DNA of 64,000 nucleotides from Pedobacter panaciterrae. GTDB taxonomy: Bacteria; Bacteroidota; Bacteroidia; Sphingobacteriales; Sphingobacteriaceae. The stretch lies in assembly GCF_013204795.1 (NCBI RefSeq), contig NZ_JABMKW010000016.1, positions 558,001 through 622,000 of the forward strand. Direction: 5' to 3'. Shown piece after piece: positions 62,589 through 64,000 of this stretch (its first letter is position 1; every line of letters begins with the position of its first letter). A model generated the notes under the pieces. The model had not been told where the DNA came from. It saw only the letters and a program-made list of their open reading frames with translations, and ran no database searches. Position numbers and translations under genes: made by a program.

Positions 62589-63479
62589 ATGCAATATTTC
62601 AATTCAAATACCATACTTTACTTAAACGGGCGGTTCGAAAAAGCGGCCGATTCAAACGCCGATTTGTATGGTCAGTCGTTACACTACGGCTATGCAGTTT
62701 TTGAAGGAATAAGGGCCTACTCCACTCACAATGGCACCCGTATTTTTAAGGCAAGAGAACATTTCGAAAGATTAAAACGCTCTGCAGAATTAGTTCATAT
62801 TCCATTTACATGGGACATAAATAAATTAATTAAACAAACCTACAGGTTATTAGAAATCAACAATTTAAAGGATGCTTATATCCGTCCTTTAATATATTGT
62901 CCACCTGCTATGTCATTGGTTGCTGCAAAAGAAGCTTCAATCATGATCTGCGTGTGGGATTGGGAAGCTTATCTTGGACATAAACTGCTTAAAGTTTGCG
63001 TATCAAGTTTTGAACGTCCAAATCCTAAATCAACTCCTATTGAGGCTAAGGTTAGCGGCAACTATGTTAACTCCATACTAGCCACTACAGAGGCCAAACG
63101 TAAAGGATTTGATGAGGCCTTGTTGCTTGATATGTATGGCAACGTTGCTGAAGCCCCGGGTGCAAATATCTTTATCGAAAAAAATGGCAGGTTATACACC
63201 CCTCCTCTTGGAAACATTTTACCAGGTATTACCCGGGCTACAGTAATTGAACTATGCCATATTTTAGATATAGAAATTATTGAGAAACATTTATCAGTAA
63301 AAGACCTGAAACATGCGGATAGCGCATTTTTCTGTGGTACAGCTACTGAAATTGCAGGAATAGGATCGGTAGACGAATATACTTTCCCATTAAAATGGAC
63401 CGATAGCGTTGGTGCAACCATACAGCGTACCTATAAATCCCTGGTATTAGAAAAACAGAACTACGAAGTAATCATATAA
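62589..63479 (+). CDS. ilvE: branched-chain amino acid aminotransferase
   Basis: A 296-residue class IV aminotransferase. DLYGQSLHYGYAVFEGIRAY near residue 25 and IFKAREHFERLKRSAEL precede the PLP Lys in IEAKVSGNYVNSIL (Lys-154). DEALLLDMYGNVAEAPGANI and LPGITRATVIELCHIL complete the family pattern. It makes Val, Ile and Leu from their 2-oxo acids with glutamate. It is the first gene of the ilv operon, under the attenuator before it, with ilvD 50 bases downstream. Confidence 0.95.
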   Translation: MQYFNSNTILYLNGRFEKAADSNADLYGQSLHYGYAVFEGIRAYSTHNGTRIFKAREHFERLKRSAELVHIPFTWDINKLIKQTYRLLEINNLKDAYIRPLIYCPPAMSLVAAKEASIMICVWDWEAYLGHKLLKVCVSSFERPNPKSTPIEAKVSGNYVNSILATTEAKRKGFDEALLLDMYGNVAEAPGANIFIEKNGRLYTPPLGNILPGITRATVIELCHILDIEIIEKHLSVKDLKHADSAFFCGTATEIAGIGSVDEYTFPLKWTDSVGATIQRTYKSLVLEKQNYEVII

Positions 63480-63529
63480 CTACTACATAATATAATAAGT
63501 AAATAACAAAAAAGACCTAACCACATAAT

Positions 63530-64000
63530 ATGTCACAAACACCAGAAATCAATCGCTACAGTAAAACTTTTACACAAGACCCAACACAACCGGCTGCACA
63601 AGCAATGTTGTACGGAATTGGTTTAACTAAAGCAGATATGGATAAAGCTCAGGTTGGTATTGCCAGCATGGGATATGATGGAAACACCTGCAACATGCAT
63701 TTAAATGATTTAGCCAAAATCGTTAAAGATGGTGTATGGAAAAATGACATGGTCGGTTTAACATTCAGCACTATTGGTGTTAGTGATGGTATGTCTAACG
63801 GAACAGATGGAATGCGTTATTCCTTAGTTTCAAGAGATGTTATTGCCGATTCAATTGAGACCATTTGTGGTGGGCAATACTACGATGGATTGATCACTAT
63901 ACCTGGCTGCGACAAAAATATGCCGGGATCTATCATGGCAATGGGCCGTTTAAATCGCCCTTCTATCATGGTTTACGGTGGAAGTATCCACTCTGGGAAC
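63530..64000 (+). CDS. ilvD: dihydroxy-acid dehydratase, N-terminal part (runs off the window)
   Basis: The ATG at 63530 opens 157 codons to the window end. [20 protein letters not shown] is followed by [16 protein letters not shown] with one Fe-S cluster Cys (near residue 54), and [20 protein letters not shown] with the second (near residue 126). The segment [20 protein letters not shown] is strictly conserved in IlvD. It dehydrates dihydroxy acids in Val and Ile synthesis. Third cluster Cys lies beyond the window. Confidence 0.96.
   Translation, partial: MSQTPEINRYSKTFTQDPTQPAAQAMLYGIGLTKADMDKAQVGIASMGYDGNTCNMHLNDLAKIVKDGVWKNDMVGLTFSTIGVSDGMSNGTDGMRYSLVSRDVIADSIETICGGQYYDGLITIPGCDKNMPGSIMAMGRLNRPSIMVYGGSIHSGN

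Overview
The window looks like the chromosome of a Bacteroidota member of the Sphingobacteriaceae, most like Pedobacter. The basis is gene content and style: a SusC/SusD pair, an ECF sigma/FecR/TonB-receptor trio, atpD-atpC with no other ATP synthase gene beside them, AT-rich intergenic DNA, Cys-lipoproteins with short signal peptides, and at least one TAnnTTTG-type promoter box. The genus is an inference; no rRNA is present.

Layout. 1-5.6 kb: mixed small genes (hydrolase end, membrane proteins, DUF1801, RibD-like reductase, S41 peptidase). 5.9-19.9 kb: a glycan-utilisation locus for a GlcNAc-containing glycan, with a membrane-anchored winged-helix regulator, NagB-like and NagA enzymes, a GH20 hexosaminidase, a FAS1/DNRLRE/CSPG lipoprotein, SusD, SusC, a CBM9-like protein, a sugar MFS permease and a LacI regulator. 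Three copies of one operator-like motif lie before SusC and before the permease. 20.4-27.2 kb: transglutaminase-like protein, secreted hydrolase, GH2-like glycosidase, exported protein and a DUF4143 ATPase. 27.2-39.7 kb: an unstable accessory stretch with an AbiEii-type toxin-antitoxin pair, a lipoprotein framed by hairpins, an ECF sigma/FecR/TonB-receptor set, a frameshifted S41 peptidase and a frameshifted 'mobile mystery protein' B that end at the same junction, and four copies of a repeat with a coding-like core followed by paired TTCCCAnnTGGGAA palindromes.

39.8-58.1 kb: a GAF protein, then a stress-type cluster (four alpha/beta hydrolases, aldo-keto reductase with TetR, protoglobin, metallo-beta-lactamase fold protein, OsmC, isochorismatase-like hydrolase, SRPBCC-like protein, a catalase lacking its haem core) together with a sigma54-type response regulator and a TPR histidine kinase. 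A shared palindrome close to TTRSCGATATATCGSYAA and -24/-12-like elements precede most transcription units, which suggests a self-contained sigma54 regulon. This stretch looks more GC-rich by eye than its surroundings and stops just before a tRNA-Arg(ACG).

58.3-64 kb: ordinary core genes (tRNA-Arg, peroxiredoxin, RmlD-like reductase, atpD-atpC, ilvE, start of ilvD). Before ilvE there is a 27-codon leader rich in Val/Ile/Leu codons with a terminator and a competing antiterminator, a classic attenuator arrangement. All family calls are from reading the sequence; no database search was run.
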